Shown in pieces: positions 36,546-47,599 of a stretch of 64,000 nt of DNA; the stretch's first letter is position 1, and each line of letters starts with the position of its first letter. The stretch covers positions 11,825,256-11,889,255 of the forward strand of contig CM042544.1 of the NCBI GenBank assembly GCA_023630585.1. Reading direction: 5' to 3'. The stretch comes from Cranoglanis bouderius (Eukaryota; Chordata; Actinopteri; Siluriformes; Cranoglanididae). The position numbers were made by a program, and so were the translations under genes. The notes under the pieces were generated by a model. It was not told the origin of the DNA and made no database searches. It saw only the letters and a list, made by a program, of their open reading frames with translations.

Positions 36546-37434
36546 AATACATACAAATACATAAAGCACAAGGAAGAAAAGAAAGAGGGAGAGGAGAAAT
36601 TTTAAAAATAAATAAATAAATAAATCACATAATTGAAAGTACATTTCAAACAGATATGTTTTGTCAGTCTCTCAGTCCCTCAGTGCCATGCCCATTCAGT
36701 CTGTAGCTCACTCATATACCAGCATATACCCACTTTTACCATTCAGTCCCTAGTCTCACTTACTGCCTCATTCACCCTTTATTTCACAGACTCACGCACT
36801 CGCTCGCTCACTCCACTTCATTCCTCCACTTCATTCTCTCACTGGCTTCCTCACACTCTCATTCAGTCCTTACCGCAGTTATACCTTCATCTCCTCCCTT
36901 CCACCCACACTCAATCCCCTTTTCCGTTGCTCACTCCCTCACTGGTTTAAACTCTCTCACAGTGGACTGAAAAATATAAATAATCAGGACCACAAAGTCC
37001 AGCTACAGACATGCACATCTCAGGGCTCCAATTACTGTACATTTTGTGCATTGCACTGATTGCTTTGAGATGCTACATGAGAATAGGACAGACGTCCTAT
37101 TCTGCTGAACGACGCTTGCCAGAAAAACAGAAGGCCATTCGGGAGAATATTAGCCTTCAGTCAATATATAATGAGGCTACACTCACTGCCTTAAGCTCAC
37201 AGTGGCTGTTCCACTTATCATTATTTGTTATTATTCTCAATTTCTGCCTATTGATTTTTTTCTGCTTTACTTCTGATTTTTTTCTCCTTTACTAAAGGAA
37301 AAACTGTTTCTTCCTTCACTTCTGTTATCCCTCTGTCCCTTATTCTGCTGTCCCTGCAGGGCATTGATTACCTGTGTCAGCAGTTTGGCAAGAACTTGTA
37401 CTTTACCCTTTCTTTCCCATATTCTTTATCCTCC

Positions 37435-37890
37435 TCTCCCCTCCCCTGTCCTCTCCTCCCCCCTCCTCTCTGTTCCTCTCCTCTCCTCTGCTCCCCTCCC
37501 TTGTCCTCTCCTCCCCTCTCCTCTCTGTTTCTCCTCTCTGTTCCTCCCCTCTCCTGTCCTCTCCTCTCCTCTGCTACCCTCCCCTGTCCTCTTCTCCCCC
37601 CTCCTCTCTGTTCCTCCCCTCTCCTCTGCTCTCCTCCCCCCTCCTCTCTGTTCCTCCCCTCTCCTCTGCTCTCCTCCCCTCTCCTCTCTGTTCCTCCCCT
37701 CTGTTCCTCCCCTCTCCTCTGCTCTCCTCCCCTCTCCTCTTTTCTCCTCCCCTTTCCTCTTTTCTCCTCCCCTCTCCTCTCCTTCCTTTTTCTCTCCTCG
37801 TCTCTCCTCCCCTCTCTTCTCCTCCCCTCCTCTCTTTTCTTATCCTACCTTCCTCTCTTCTCTCCTGTCCTCTCCTGTTCCTTTTATATC
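37435..37890 (+). repeat. Pyrimidine minisatellite with 40-bp unit
   Basis: About 450 bp in which the plus strand is nearly all C and T. A 40-bp unit starting 'ctcctctctgttcctcccct' is repeated exactly or with one change at 37601-37640 and 37641-37680, and again with a partial internal duplication from 37681. The three long Pro/Leu/Ser frames over it are translations of the repeat. It lies in cadm4 intron 2 on the sense strand. Confidence 0.9.
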
Positions 37891-38640
37891 AGCTCATCTC
37901 TTGGCTTTTCTCATTTACTTTATTGGCCGCTCCAGGTTTTGCGTCACCTCCTTTATGACGGTCGATAATCCCTCCATTTTGTCCAGGACCCAATACTGTG
38001 GCATCTCATCTTCATCTCTGAGACTGCCTTGCTGGCTCTGTTCCATAGCCTCTTTTTATATTCTGTTCTCTCCCCTTATCTTTTACTTTATTTCAATATC
38101 CGTCCCTTCTTATTTACCCAACGTCCTTCCTGCAGATCAACCTCGAACGAAACCCCTTGTCTCTGATTCTCTTTTCCTCTTCATAGATAGATAGATAGAT
38201 AGAATAGATAGTTGTCGATGTGGTAAAGTGAAGTACGCAGTTTCTATAGAAACTGGACATTTCAGACATTTTGTACTGTATATATTTGCCTCTCTTAATC
38301 CTCGTGGTCTGTCTTCTTTCTAACTCTGTGTTTATCTCCTCATCTCAGTCTCTCACTGTCCTTCTCTGTCTATATATCATTTTCTTCCTCAGCTGTCTCA
38401 CTTAATAAAGATGAATAACCCTCGCAAATAGCAGTGTATTAGCTCATATTAGCTTTCTTGGCATGACCATGCCACGATTAGTGTACTGCAAGGCTTTTCT
38501 GTATCATAACTTTTGACACATATTCAGTTATATACATTTCACACAACGAAACTTGGACAGAAATACATTTCTACACACACACACACACACATGCACGCAA
38601 ATCAGTTCTAACACTAAGTAAAGACAGAGTACTGTCAGAG

Positions 38641-40197
38641 CACATTTTGTTGCTTTTCAGCCTGAAATGAAGACGGACACAGTTTTTGTTTTATCCAGCT
38701 GTATTTACTCAGTGCAACTTATAACATCCAAGTGTAAGATATAACACCAACATGTCAGAAAGAAAAAAAAATAAAAAATTAAAAACAGAATCACTGTGTT
38801 GGAAAAAGGATCACCCCCTCCTAAAAATTACTTGTAAACTCAATAAGATGTAGCTAATCACCTTCTCAATTGCACACAAAGCCATTTGACTTTCAACTGT
38901 GATCAGCTGTGGTCATTCTGATTAGCTCAGCATGAAAAGAGCTTTCCTGGAGCATTTTGTAGTGCAACTGAAGGAAACAATCAACTATGAGTGGCAAGGC
39001 ACTGTCAAAAGATCTCCGGGATAAAGTTGTGGACAGGCACAAGTCAGGAGATGAATACAAAAAAATTTCAAAGGCTTTATCAATGCCTAGAAGCACAGTG
39101 AAGTCTATTATTAAGAAATGGAAGGTATTTGGTACAACACAGATCCTCCCTGGATCAGGACGTCGCTCCATACTGGATGAAAGAGCCAGGAGGAAACTGG
39201 TCAGAGAGGCTACCAAGAGGCCTACAGCAACTCTGAAGCAGTTGCAGGAATTTCTGACAAAGAGTGGTCATTGTGTACATGTGACAACAATATCACAAAT
39301 TCTCCACAAATGTGGCTTGTATGGGAGGGTTGCGAGAAAAAAGCCACCACGACTGAGCTTTGCCAAAACGCATCTTGAAGATTCTGAGACCACATGGAAA
39401 AAGGTGTTATGGTCAGATGAGACTAAAATTGAAATTAAAAATAAAAATAAAATTTGGCCTCAACACCAAATGATATGTCTGGCGGAAATCCAATACAGCT
39501 CACCATCCAAATAACACCATTCCTACAGTAAAGCATGGAGGTGGTAATATCCTGTTATGGGGGTGTTTCTCTGCAGCAGGGACTGGAGCACTTGTCAGGA
39601 TAGAAGGAAAACGGATGGGGCAAAATACCGTCAAATTCTTGAGGAAAATCTGCTGCCCTCTGCCAGAAAATTGTCAATGGGAAGAAGGTTTACCTTCCAA
39701 CATGACAATGACCCAAAGCACACAGCAAAACTGACCACACAGTGGTTGAAGGAGAAAAAGGTGAATGTCCTTGCATGGCCTAGTCAGAGCCCAGACTTAA
39801 ACCCCATTGAAAATCTGTGGAATGACTTGATGACTGAAGTCCACAAACGGTCACCATCACATTTAACTGAACTTGAGCAGTTCTGCAAAGAAGAGTGGGC
39901 AAATATTGCAAAGTCTAGATGTGCAAAGTTAGTAGATACATATCCCAACAGAATAAATGCTGTAATTAAAAAATAGAGGCAAATTAAAGCAAGGGGGTGA
40001 TCCTTTTTCCAACTCAGTGATTGTTTTTTTTTTTATTAAAAAAAAAAAAATTCTGACATGTTGGTGTTATATCTATTATATCTGTTATATGTAAATACAG
40101 CTGGATAAAACAAAAACTGTGTCCATCTTCATTTCAGGCTGAAAAGAAACAAAATATGATTATTTTAAAGGGGGCTGATTCTTTTCTGTACCCACTG
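38641..40197 (+). mobile_element. Tc1/mariner element ending 57 nt before cadm4 exon 3
   Basis: Inverted repeats are visible as 'cagcctgaaatgaagacggacacag' at the left and 'ctgtgtccatcttcatttcaggctg' at the right, with 'acaccaacatgtcagaa' and 'ggaaaaaggatcaccccct' blocks also mirrored. The right terminus (complement CAGTGGGTACAGAAAAGAAT) ends at 40197. The outermost 40 bp of the left repeat do not match, so the left end is eroded or replaced. It lies in the sense orientation in intron 2. Confidence 0.88.
38987..39976 (+). pseudogene. Tc1-like transposase, frameshifted
   Basis: The first frame (38987-39514) begins MSGKALSKDLRDKVVDRHKS, covers the paired-like HTH region and reaches the first catalytic Asp at residue 144 (WSDETKIEI). 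After an A-rich stretch (39430-39455) the frame is lost. The middle (VKHGGGNILLWGCFSAAGTG) is readable in another frame. From about 39610 the frame 39557-39976 carries FQHDNDPKHTAKLT and NPIENLWNDL, so the second Asp and the Glu are intact. All three catalytic residues survive, but at least two frame changes separate them. Confidence 0.88.
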
Positions 40198-40254
40198 TGT
40201 GTGTAATGTTCATGACTGAATAATGTTAAATCACTTGCTCTCTCTCTGTCTCAG

Positions 40255-40542
40255 CTCTGAAGGACGAGCGCTTTCAGATGGTGCTGTTCACGCCACGCCT
40301 GGTGCGCATCACGCTGAGTAATGTGAGCGTGTCTGACGAGGGTGGCTACTTCTGCCAGCTCTACACGGACTCCACGCACCACCAGGTGGCCACGCTGTCG
40401 GTGGTGGTGCCCCCGGAGGTGCCCACTGTGGAGGTGAAGAGTGAGGCGGTGGAGGGTGGAGAGGTGGAGCTCACCTGTGTGTCAGAGAGGAGCAAACCTC
40501 CTGCTACGTTGCGCTGGGTCCGAGACCGCAGAGAGATTCCTG
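40255..40542 (+). CDS. cadm4: cadm4 exon 3: Ig1 second half and Ig2 first half
   Basis: Joined to exon 2 it reads GTR-ALKDERFQM. It then encodes the rest of the V domain, including NVSVSDEGGYFCQLYTDSTHH with the second Ig1 cysteine, an inter-domain linker (VVVPPEVPTVEVKSEAVEGG) and the first strand region of Ig2 (VELTCV cysteine, ATLRWVRDRREIPG). The acceptor follows CTCTCTCTCTGTCTCAG; the donor is CCTG|GTTAGT, phase 1. GC content is visibly higher than the surrounding introns. The exon covers the Ig1/Ig2 boundary without an intron. Confidence 0.95.
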
Positions 40543-40560
40543 GTTAGTGTGCCTATGCAC

Positions 40561-40563
40561 GTG

Positions 40564-40633
<70 letters not shown>

Positions 40634-40650
40634 TGCGTGTGTGTGTGTGT
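40561..40650 (+). repeat. (GT)n array 18 nt downstream of the exon 3 donor
   Basis: GT repeats with ATAT and CTGC interruptions. In the transcript this is a UG repeat close to a 5' splice site. Confidence 0.95.
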
Positions 40651-40813
40651 TTGTTGTACGAGTCTGTATTTACCAACAGTAACATATTGAGACACAGTAA
40701 GGTCTTAAAAGTATTCATATGTGCATATGAGCAAGCATAAACCTACACACATTCACTCCCATTAATGTTTGGGTTATCAGTTCTCTTTTCCTACAGAAGG
40801 TTGTCTGGCTTTT

Positions 40814-40816
<3 letters not shown>

Positions 40817-40894
<78 letters not shown>

Positions 40895-40919
40895 CTCTCT
40901 CTCTCTCACACTCTCTCTC
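40817..40919 (+). repeat. (CT)n array
   Basis: About 50 CT units on the sense strand, interrupted once by TTTT near 40890. The LSLSLS frames over it are artefacts. Confidence 0.97.
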
Positions 40920-41079
40920 TGTCTGTTGTGCACAAGTGTCCCTTTTGTCCTCCTAATCTCTGTCATTTGTCTGTCAGAGAATCAGCACACCTCTCTGTGT
41001 TGCTATTTTGTTACAGTCTTAGACACATCTGTCCATCTGGCCGTCTGCCTGATTGGTCCCCTGCCACATACTCACACAC

Positions 41080-41118
<39 letters not shown>

Positions 41119-41314
41119 ACAAACACACTCGCAACTTACACATTCACAGATAAACAATCTCAGCAGCTGTGTGCCAGAGGCAGTACCCAGGTGCTTGTGC
41201 GTGTTAAATACTTTGTGTTTCTCTGTCCACACGGTCTTTCGTTCTTTTACTGCTATCACTTCTGTCTTCTCATTTCTCCCATGTATCAGTCTGCCAACTC
41301 TTTCACCATCCCTC

Positions 41315-41320
<6 letters not shown>

Positions 41321-41389
<69 letters not shown>
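41321..41389 (+). repeat. (CT)n array
   Basis: About 34 uninterrupted CT units on the sense strand of intron 3. Confidence 0.97.
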
Positions 41390-41391
<2 letters not shown>

Positions 41392-42712
41392 CTCTCTCTG
41401 TCTCTTTCAACTTTCAATTTCAGTCTGCTTTATTGGCATGGAAAATAATAGTATCTTTGCACTGACAAATCTTGGTTATAAAGTATGTGAATATTAAAGA
41501 TATATGAAACTGAAATTGAAAATCGCAAAGTCTATAAAATTGCAGTGGGTATGTATACCTCATTGCATTATCAACCCACCCCCCCCCCCCACCCCCCCTC
41601 TACGTTATTATGGATTACATGAGTAATTAGTTGTGCTAAATCCCTATTAAATACCTTGTACAATGTGTGAATGTTTTACTCATCTGTAAAAGCAAACACA
41701 GCAAAATCCCCGTGACTGTATTCACTCTGACAACTTTTTCCCCAACGTATTAGCAGGTATGTAAGGGACGGCAGGTCAGTGTATAGCAATCTCACAGCAT
41801 TTTGACTGTATAACACATTTTTTTCACTTTCAATTTAGCAGGTGAAGCGATGTCATTAGTTAGTGTTTTGATATTACTCATGTTTCTCTAGCTGTTATGC
41901 TAAGGCTTTATAATACTGTTAGCTTGTTACTAACATGTCTTTAAAAATACTCCAGTCTTGCTAGCAGAAATAAGCAGTACCATCGTGAGTATTGTAGCAT
42001 TGTTGTGCCCTAAGCTCAAAATTATGTTGCCTATTTTTGTTGTGCTACATGTAACAGTGTAGTGTAACAGGTAGCTATTGTTACTTCAGGATGTTCAGTG
42101 ATCGGCTTGGAATCAGTATCGAGTCTTATGATGTCAGTCTCAGCAGTGAATTCTTAAATATCTGAAATAATTGACTGAACTTGATTACGCCACAGCACAC
42201 TTTAATGTACTAGCACACATGATTACGCATCTAAAATGTGCTAAAATGAAACATAAGCATAGTATTAAAACTAGACTTTAACAGAACTATTACTATTAAT
42301 AGTGTTTACTATTTGTTTATGTTTACTATTAATACTATTTAATAGTGCTTAATGTTTAATACTTCGTGTTAAAATGCAACTATTTTAAGTTTCGCTTTAA
42401 ACATACTACAACATATGTATTTTAATCCACATGTATTTAAAGTGAAATAAAATATAATTTGTAAGTATTACAATTGCAGTACTATTGCGCTTTTAGGATA
42501 TTAGAAATATATTTAAAACAGAGTTACAGTAATATTAAATCTAATTAAAATAGCTTAAAGTTTTGTGATTTATTAGTGCTTTAATAAAGTACATATAAGC
42601 ATTACTTTCATACATATATTTATATAAAAAAAAATTAATGTACGTAATGACAAAGGCTATACTAATTTTAGAGCTAGTATTAATAAGTAAAATGTATGCC
42701 TGGTACAGTAAT

Positions 42713-42714
<2 letters not shown>

Positions 42715-42773
<59 letters not shown>
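42715..42773 (+). repeat. (CT)n array next to a Tc1 left end
   Basis: About 29 CT units followed by GTGTATATATA, then the Tc1 terminus at 42785. Confidence 0.97.
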
Positions 42774-42784
<11 letters not shown>

Positions 42785-44291
42785 CAGGTGCATCTCAATA
42801 AATTAGAATGTCGTGGAAAAGTTCATTTATTTCAGTAATTCAACTCAAATTGTGAAACTCGTGTATTATATAAATTCAATGCACACAGACTGAAGTAGTT
42901 TAAGTCTTTGGTTCTTTTAATTGTGATGATTTTGGCTCACATTTAACAAAAACCCACCAATTCACTATCTCAACAAATTAGAATACTTCATAAGACCAAT
43001 AAAAAAAACATTTTTAGTGAATTGTTGGCCTTCTGGAAAGTATTTCATTTACTGTACATGTACTCAATACTTGGTAGGGGCTCCTTTTGCTTTAATTGCT
43101 GCCTCAATTCGGCGTGGCATGGAGGTGATCAGTTTGTGGCACTGCTGAGGTGGTATGGAAGCCCAGGTTTCTTTGACAGTGGCCTTCAGCTCATCTGCAT
43201 TTTTTGGTCTCTTGTTTCTCATTTTCCTCTTGACAATACCTCATAGATTCTCTATGGGGTTCAGGTGTGGTGAGTTTGCTGGCCAGTCAAGCACACCAAG
43301 ACCATGGTCATTTAACCAACTTTTGGTGTTTTTGGCAGAGTGGGCAGGTGCCAAATCCTGCTGGAAAATGAAATCAGCATTTTCAAAAAGCTGGTCAGCT
43401 GAAGGAAGCATGAAGTGCTCCAAAATTTCTTGGTAAACGGGTGCAGTGACTTTGGTTTTCAAAAAAACACAATGGGACCAACACCAGTAGATGACATTGC
43501 ACCCCAAATCATCACAGACTGTGGAAACTGAACACTGGACTTCAAGCAACTTGGGCTATGAGCTTCTCCACCCTTCCTCCAGACTCTAGGACCTTGGTTT
43601 CCAAATGAAATACAAAACTTGCTCCTATCTGAAAAGAGGATATTGGACCACTGGTCAACAGTCCAGTTCTTCTTCTCCTTAGCCCAGGTAAGACGCCTCT
43701 GACGTTGTCTGTGGTTCAGGAGTGGCTTAACAAGAGGAATACGACAACTGTAGCCAAGTTCCTTGGCACGTCTGTGTGTGGTGGCTCTTGATGCCTTGAC
43801 CCCAGCCTCAGTCCATTCCTTGTGAAGTTCACTCAAATTCTTGAATCGATTTTGCTTGACAATGCTCATAAGGCTGCGGTTCTCTTGGTTGGTTGTGCAT
43901 CTTTTTCTTCCACAATTTTTCCTTCCACTCAACTGTCTGTTAACATGCTTGGATACAGCACTCTGTGAACAGCCAGCTTCTTTGGCAATGAATGTTTGTG
44001 GCTTACCTAGTGAACCAAACTGAGAGACCATTTTGAAGGCTCAGGAAACCTTTGCAATTGTTTTGAGTTGATTAGCTGATTGCCATGTCACCATATTCTA
44101 ATTTATTGAGATAGTGAATTGGTGGGTTTTTGTTAAATGTGAGCCAAAATCATCACAATTAAAAGAACCAAAGACTTAAACTACTTCAGACTGTGTGCAT
44201 TGAATTTATTTAATACACGAGTTTCACAATTTGAGTTGAATTACTGAAATAAACGAACTTTTCCACGACATTCTAATTTATTGAGATGCAC

Positions 44292-44294
<3 letters not shown>
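42785..44294 (-). mobile_element. Full-length Tc1/mariner element, minus orientation
   Basis: Both ends read CAGGTGCATCTCAATAAATT inward, flanked by TA (42783-42784 and 44295-44296). The terminal inverted repeats extend about 200 bp each, through 'attcaactcaaattgtgaaactcg' and on to 'cactatctcaacaaattagaat'. 1,510 bp. It is a sister of the plus-orientation element at 61281-62788. It lies in cadm4 intron 3, antisense to the gene. Confidence 0.95.
43241..44031 (-). pseudogene. Tc1-like transposase with frameshift and nonsense codon
   Basis: The N-terminal frame (44031 to 43459, 190 codons) begins MVSQFGSLGKPQTFIAKEAG and carries the HTH region. In the first catalytic motif FSDRSKFCISFG the residue after Asp is Arg, where the sister copy has Glu. 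A second frame (43549 to 43241) carries FQQDLAPAHSAKNTKSWL and SPHLNPIENL, then stops: the tryptophan codon after the catalytic Glu region has become TGA. A frame change lies between about 43459 and 43549. It is non-functional. Confidence 0.9.

Positions 44295-44358
<64 letters not shown>
44295..44358. repeat. (TA)n array flanking the Tc1 right end
   Basis: About 30 TA units immediately adjoining the Tc1 terminus. It probably represents the target into which the element inserted. Confidence 0.95.
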
Positions 44359-44366
<8 letters not shown>

Positions 44367-44620
44367 TAGATATAATTTAGTGGGGTTAATTATGGTTATT
44401 TAGTGGGGTTTATATATAATGTGATGAAATATCTCTCCTGAAACAAGATATAAACCTACAAAAATAGGGACATTCTGGAGATGTGCAGTGAAAAGTGATA
44501 AATAAACAGGATAGACGAAGCAGTTACAATACACACTGAATACACAGAACAGCAGGAGCAACAAAAAATTAAACATTGACCACACTGAACACTGTGTCTC
44601 TCTGTCCGTCTGTCTCTCAG

Positions 44621-44779
44621 GTGTGGTGTCTCAGCAGGAGAACGGAAAGACTGTAAGCGTGTCCAACACCATACGGCTTCCCGTGGAGAGGAAGGACAAT
44701 GGTGCTGCTCTCAGCTGTGAGGCTTCCCACCCAGCACTCGGACAGAAAAGAGTCCGCCATTACCGCCTGGATGTCCACT
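44621..44779 (+). CDS. cadm4: cadm4 exon 4: Ig2 second half
   Basis: Encodes (G)VVSQQENGKTVSVSNTIRLP, then VERKDNGAALSCEASHPALG with the second Ig2 cysteine, and ends HYRLDVH. The SQENGK motif, the RKDxG turn and the closing strand agree with the CADM4 C2-type second domain. The acceptor follows CTGTCTCTCAG; the donor is CACT|GTGAGA. Phase 1 in, phase 1 out. Confidence 0.93.
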
Positions 44780-45241
44780 GTGAGAGTTTTATTTTTTATT
44801 AATTTTATTTATCACAGTTAGCTATGTGTCAAGTAAAAAAAAAAAAAAGCATTTGAAATGTAGGAGACCGAAGCAAATAAACAATTGCTAAGAATTTACA
44901 GTCAAATGGATTTAATCCTGTGACGTTTATGATAGTGTTAAAGAAGTCTTTACAAGGTCAGGATGAACCTGAGCTGCAATGTATTGTCTTTAAAATGTAA
45001 CAGGAAACAATGGGTACTGCTAATCACGGCCCATTAGAGCTAATTATTAGCCCACGGAATAGCCATCTGCTAAAGCCTGTACTCTTGGCAGGATTTTAAA
45101 AGCCATTTCCTCTAATTATGTTGTTGCCTGATTATGGAGAAAGAAGCGACATAATGACTGCACGAGGCGATGCGTGATGCTCAGCATCGCAGATGATGTT
45201 AAAACTCTACAATGAGCTGTTCATGTTCTGTCTCTCCATAG
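44780..45241 (+). other. cadm4 intron 4, 462 bp
   Basis: The shortest intron of the gene seen here. It is AT-rich with a short poly-A (44837-44850), no transposon and no microsatellite. GTGAGA to CATAG. Confidence 0.85.
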
Positions 45242-45332
45242 TCGCTCCCACGGTGAGGATCAGCCCTCCACAGGGTATTCTGCGAGAGGGGGACTCGCTC
45301 AGCCTTACCTGCTCCGTCACTGGAAATCCACT
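45242..45332 (+). CDS. cadm4: cadm4 exon 5: Ig3 first half
   Basis: Joins as VH-FAPTVRISPPQGILREGD, then SLSLTCSVTGNP with the first Ig3 cysteine. The REGDxLxLTC and VTGNP phrases fit the third Ig domain of CADM proteins. The acceptor is TCTCTCCATAG; the donor is CACT|GTGAGT. Phase 1 in, phase 2 out. The phase change is shared with the next exon, which begins in phase 2, supporting both boundaries. Confidence 0.92.
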
Positions 45333-46108
45333 GTGAGTGTGTATACACGTGTGTGGGTTTAGGTGTGGGTGTGTATTGTTCTTTTCCATGCAACATTGAA
45401 AGTGGAATTATTTTTGCACATCAAGCTGCTCTTTTCTGCTTGCCAGATTTTTTCCCCCTCATAGATCCTCAGTGTTTAGAAGATCAGCCCAATCCAGATG
45501 AGCTGAAAAGCTCATGAGAAGATCAACATGAGCCTAAAAGCAAATTCAGAGATCTCAGATCTGGGGCAAATGCCACTACATGTACCTAACGTTTGATTTC
45601 TTTTCTTTCTCCCCCCCCCCCCCCCCTTTCTGGTCTTTGTGAATTTAAGAGGATCTGAGAGTAGAGCCATTAAAGCCCCCTGGAGTCTTGTAAGTATAGT
45701 GAGGACTGAAGGATAGATGGAGGGAAACTGTGCCAGAGCCTGTCCTTTTATGGGGAGAATGGACAGATGACAGATCGAATGATGGACTTGGGGAGGGAGG
45801 ATAAAGGGATGAGTGCTCTGGCTAGATAGAGTGAGATGAATGGGTTAAGCGTGAAAGTGTGAAAGAAAATGAAGTGATTGCACACACCAACAAGTGTGAG
45901 GAGGACAGGATAGAAAGCAGCGCCGGCTTGTAAAGATGAACGAATGAGGGACAGAGACAGCCAGGCCCTGAGCTCACGCTACACTGAGCGCATCGCTCCG
46001 TTATAGAGCTATAATGATCCTGCTCCTCTGACATTAATCACCAATTAAACCCTGTCCACTGTTGTTGCCGAGGTGTGTTTATTAGTAGCCTACAGCTGTT
46101 TGTTAGGT

Positions 46109-46157
<49 letters not shown>

Positions 46158-47316
46158 ACGTGCGTGTGACACGGAATGTGAATCCTGGGCAGGCTTTAAT
46201 TAAAAGTGTCCAGCAGGATTATTGGCAAAGCTGATAGAGGGATTGTAATCTAGCCAGGGAAAGATGAAAGATAAAGCTCTTTTTCAGCCATTGGGATGAG
46301 AACAGGCTCATGGATCACGTCACAGCTGTGACGGGGTGTGCGTTCCATAATCTCTTTGCGTTCATGGTCTTTGTACCACAGCCTTTCATTTGTTATCCTC
46401 CTGGTGCCTATATCAGGTTCCAAATGTGTACGTACTTGTTGTACTGGGATTTCGGATTTTTCTGTTCGCTGGGAATGTCAAATGATTTTTTGGAAATTTT
46501 CAGACAGTGCTCGTCGATACGAAATCCGATACGGATACAGAAATGAGTGACCTATTGAGTCTTAAGCAGTCCTGAGTCTTATGAGTCATTGTATTTAGCT
46601 CTGTTTATGTTGGTTGCTGCTGTGTGCTGCTGCAGAGTGGTGAGTGAGGGAGAAAGAAATATACTCAGTGCTCGCAGAAGTGAAGTGGCCTCACTGGTGC
46701 AACAGGTTTTCTACACATTCGCTTCACTGATCCATGCTCGCAAATATCATTGTATGTGTGCAGTGCATGGCATGCAGCTCAGACAACTGCTCTCACACTC
46801 TCTAATACTCTAAAATACTGTTTAAACGCCATTATATGTTTCATCAGGTTACTTGTATTGTAGGATGATGCTGTAGTAGCTCCTCTTGATATTGCACAGT
46901 TTGCAGTCTGCCTTGCTTTGATCATCATCAATAATCATTAAATAAGTCCAGATCAATTTTCATTCATGTCTGTTCAATAGTGCTTCAGCATCTCATCATA
47001 TCATGTGGCACTGAATGTTGGTATCAGAGCAGTTTTTGGTAACCAATATACTGTATACCCAGTATTAGTATTGATCCATCCCTTACTAGAACCCTTGGTT
47101 GTTTGGCCAGTCTTTTTGGAGAAACCCTTGAAGATTCAAATGTAAAACCATTAAACAGTCCAATTTCTTCATTAGTAAACATTCCATGCAGAACCCCTTT
47201 AGCATGCAATAAACTCTTAACCATTTTGTATGGGAAGCTTCAGTCTTTGTTTTTCTTTAAGTCTCTTATCATTCATGCTTTGTATTCATTCTCTCTTTGT
47301 CTCTGTGTTTCTTTAG
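45333..47316 (+). other. cadm4 intron 5, about 2.0 kb
   Basis: Contains a short C run (45611-45626), a GT array (46110-46156) and otherwise unremarkable sequence. No transposon was recognised. The open frames here (for example 46310-46546) have no family resemblance. Confidence 0.65.
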
Positions 47317-47489
47317 GCCACGGGACATTCACTGGTCGCGAGTGAACGACACTCTGCCTGAGAGGGCGGAAATTTCCGGCACCACTCTGGTCATGTCTCG
47401 CCTTAGCCAAACACACAACGGCACCTACCTGTGTCAGGCACACAATAATTATGGCCGCGCAGCCGACCAGTACACACTGCTGGTGTATG
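47317..47489 (+). CDS. cadm4: cadm4 exon 6: Ig3 second half
   Basis: Joins as NP-LPRDIHWSRVNDTLPERAEI, then SGTTLVMSRLSQTHNGTYLCQAHNNYGRA with the second Ig3 cysteine, and ends DQYTLLVY. The LPERAE and NGTYxCxAxNxxG motifs are typical of CADM Ig3. Sequons NDT and NGT are present. The acceptor is GTTTCTTTAG; the donor is TATG|GTAAGA, phase 1. The six exons total 943 nt (314 codons plus one base), which agrees with the ectodomain length of CADM4 proteins of just under 400 residues. Confidence 0.95.
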
Positions 47490-47599
47490 GTAAGAGAAAA
47501 CTACTTCAGACCAATGCTATTTATGTCCCTCGTAGTAATCATCTATTTCTGTCTCATTTAGATCCATCATTTACATACAAAAGATGAATACTGTATGAG

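Larger units (their letters stand above)
31423..40254 (+). other. cadm4 intron 2, about 8.8 kb
   Basis: GTGAGC to CAG. It contains the second copy of the exon-2-flanking duplication, a Tc1 relic (34297-34970), a SINE (35251-35583), a pyrimidine minisatellite (37435-37890), a short GATA run (38177-38210) and a Tc1 element (38641-40197). 32,000-34,290 and 35,590-37,350 are AT-rich with short A/T homopolymers and a TAG trinucleotide patch (33,247-33,290). No coding sequence was recognised. Confidence 0.65.
40543..44620 (+). other. cadm4 intron 3, about 4.1 kb
   Basis: GTTAGT to CTCAG. It contains a GT array 18 nt after the donor, long CT arrays at 40817-40919, 41321-41389 and 42715-42773, a C homopolymer patch (41578-41600), a Tc1 element in reverse orientation (42785-44294) and a TA array (44295-44358). 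41,600-42,700 is AT-rich with no recognisable feature. Confidence 0.65.

Noticed and set aside
37364..38194. 276-codon plus-strand frame rich in Pro, Leu and Ser
   Set aside because: It covers a pyrimidine minisatellite in cadm4 intron 2 and is open in all three frames because the strand lacks purines.
40769..41497. 242-codon frame of SLSLSL and HTHTHT
   Set aside because: A microsatellite artefact inside intron 3.
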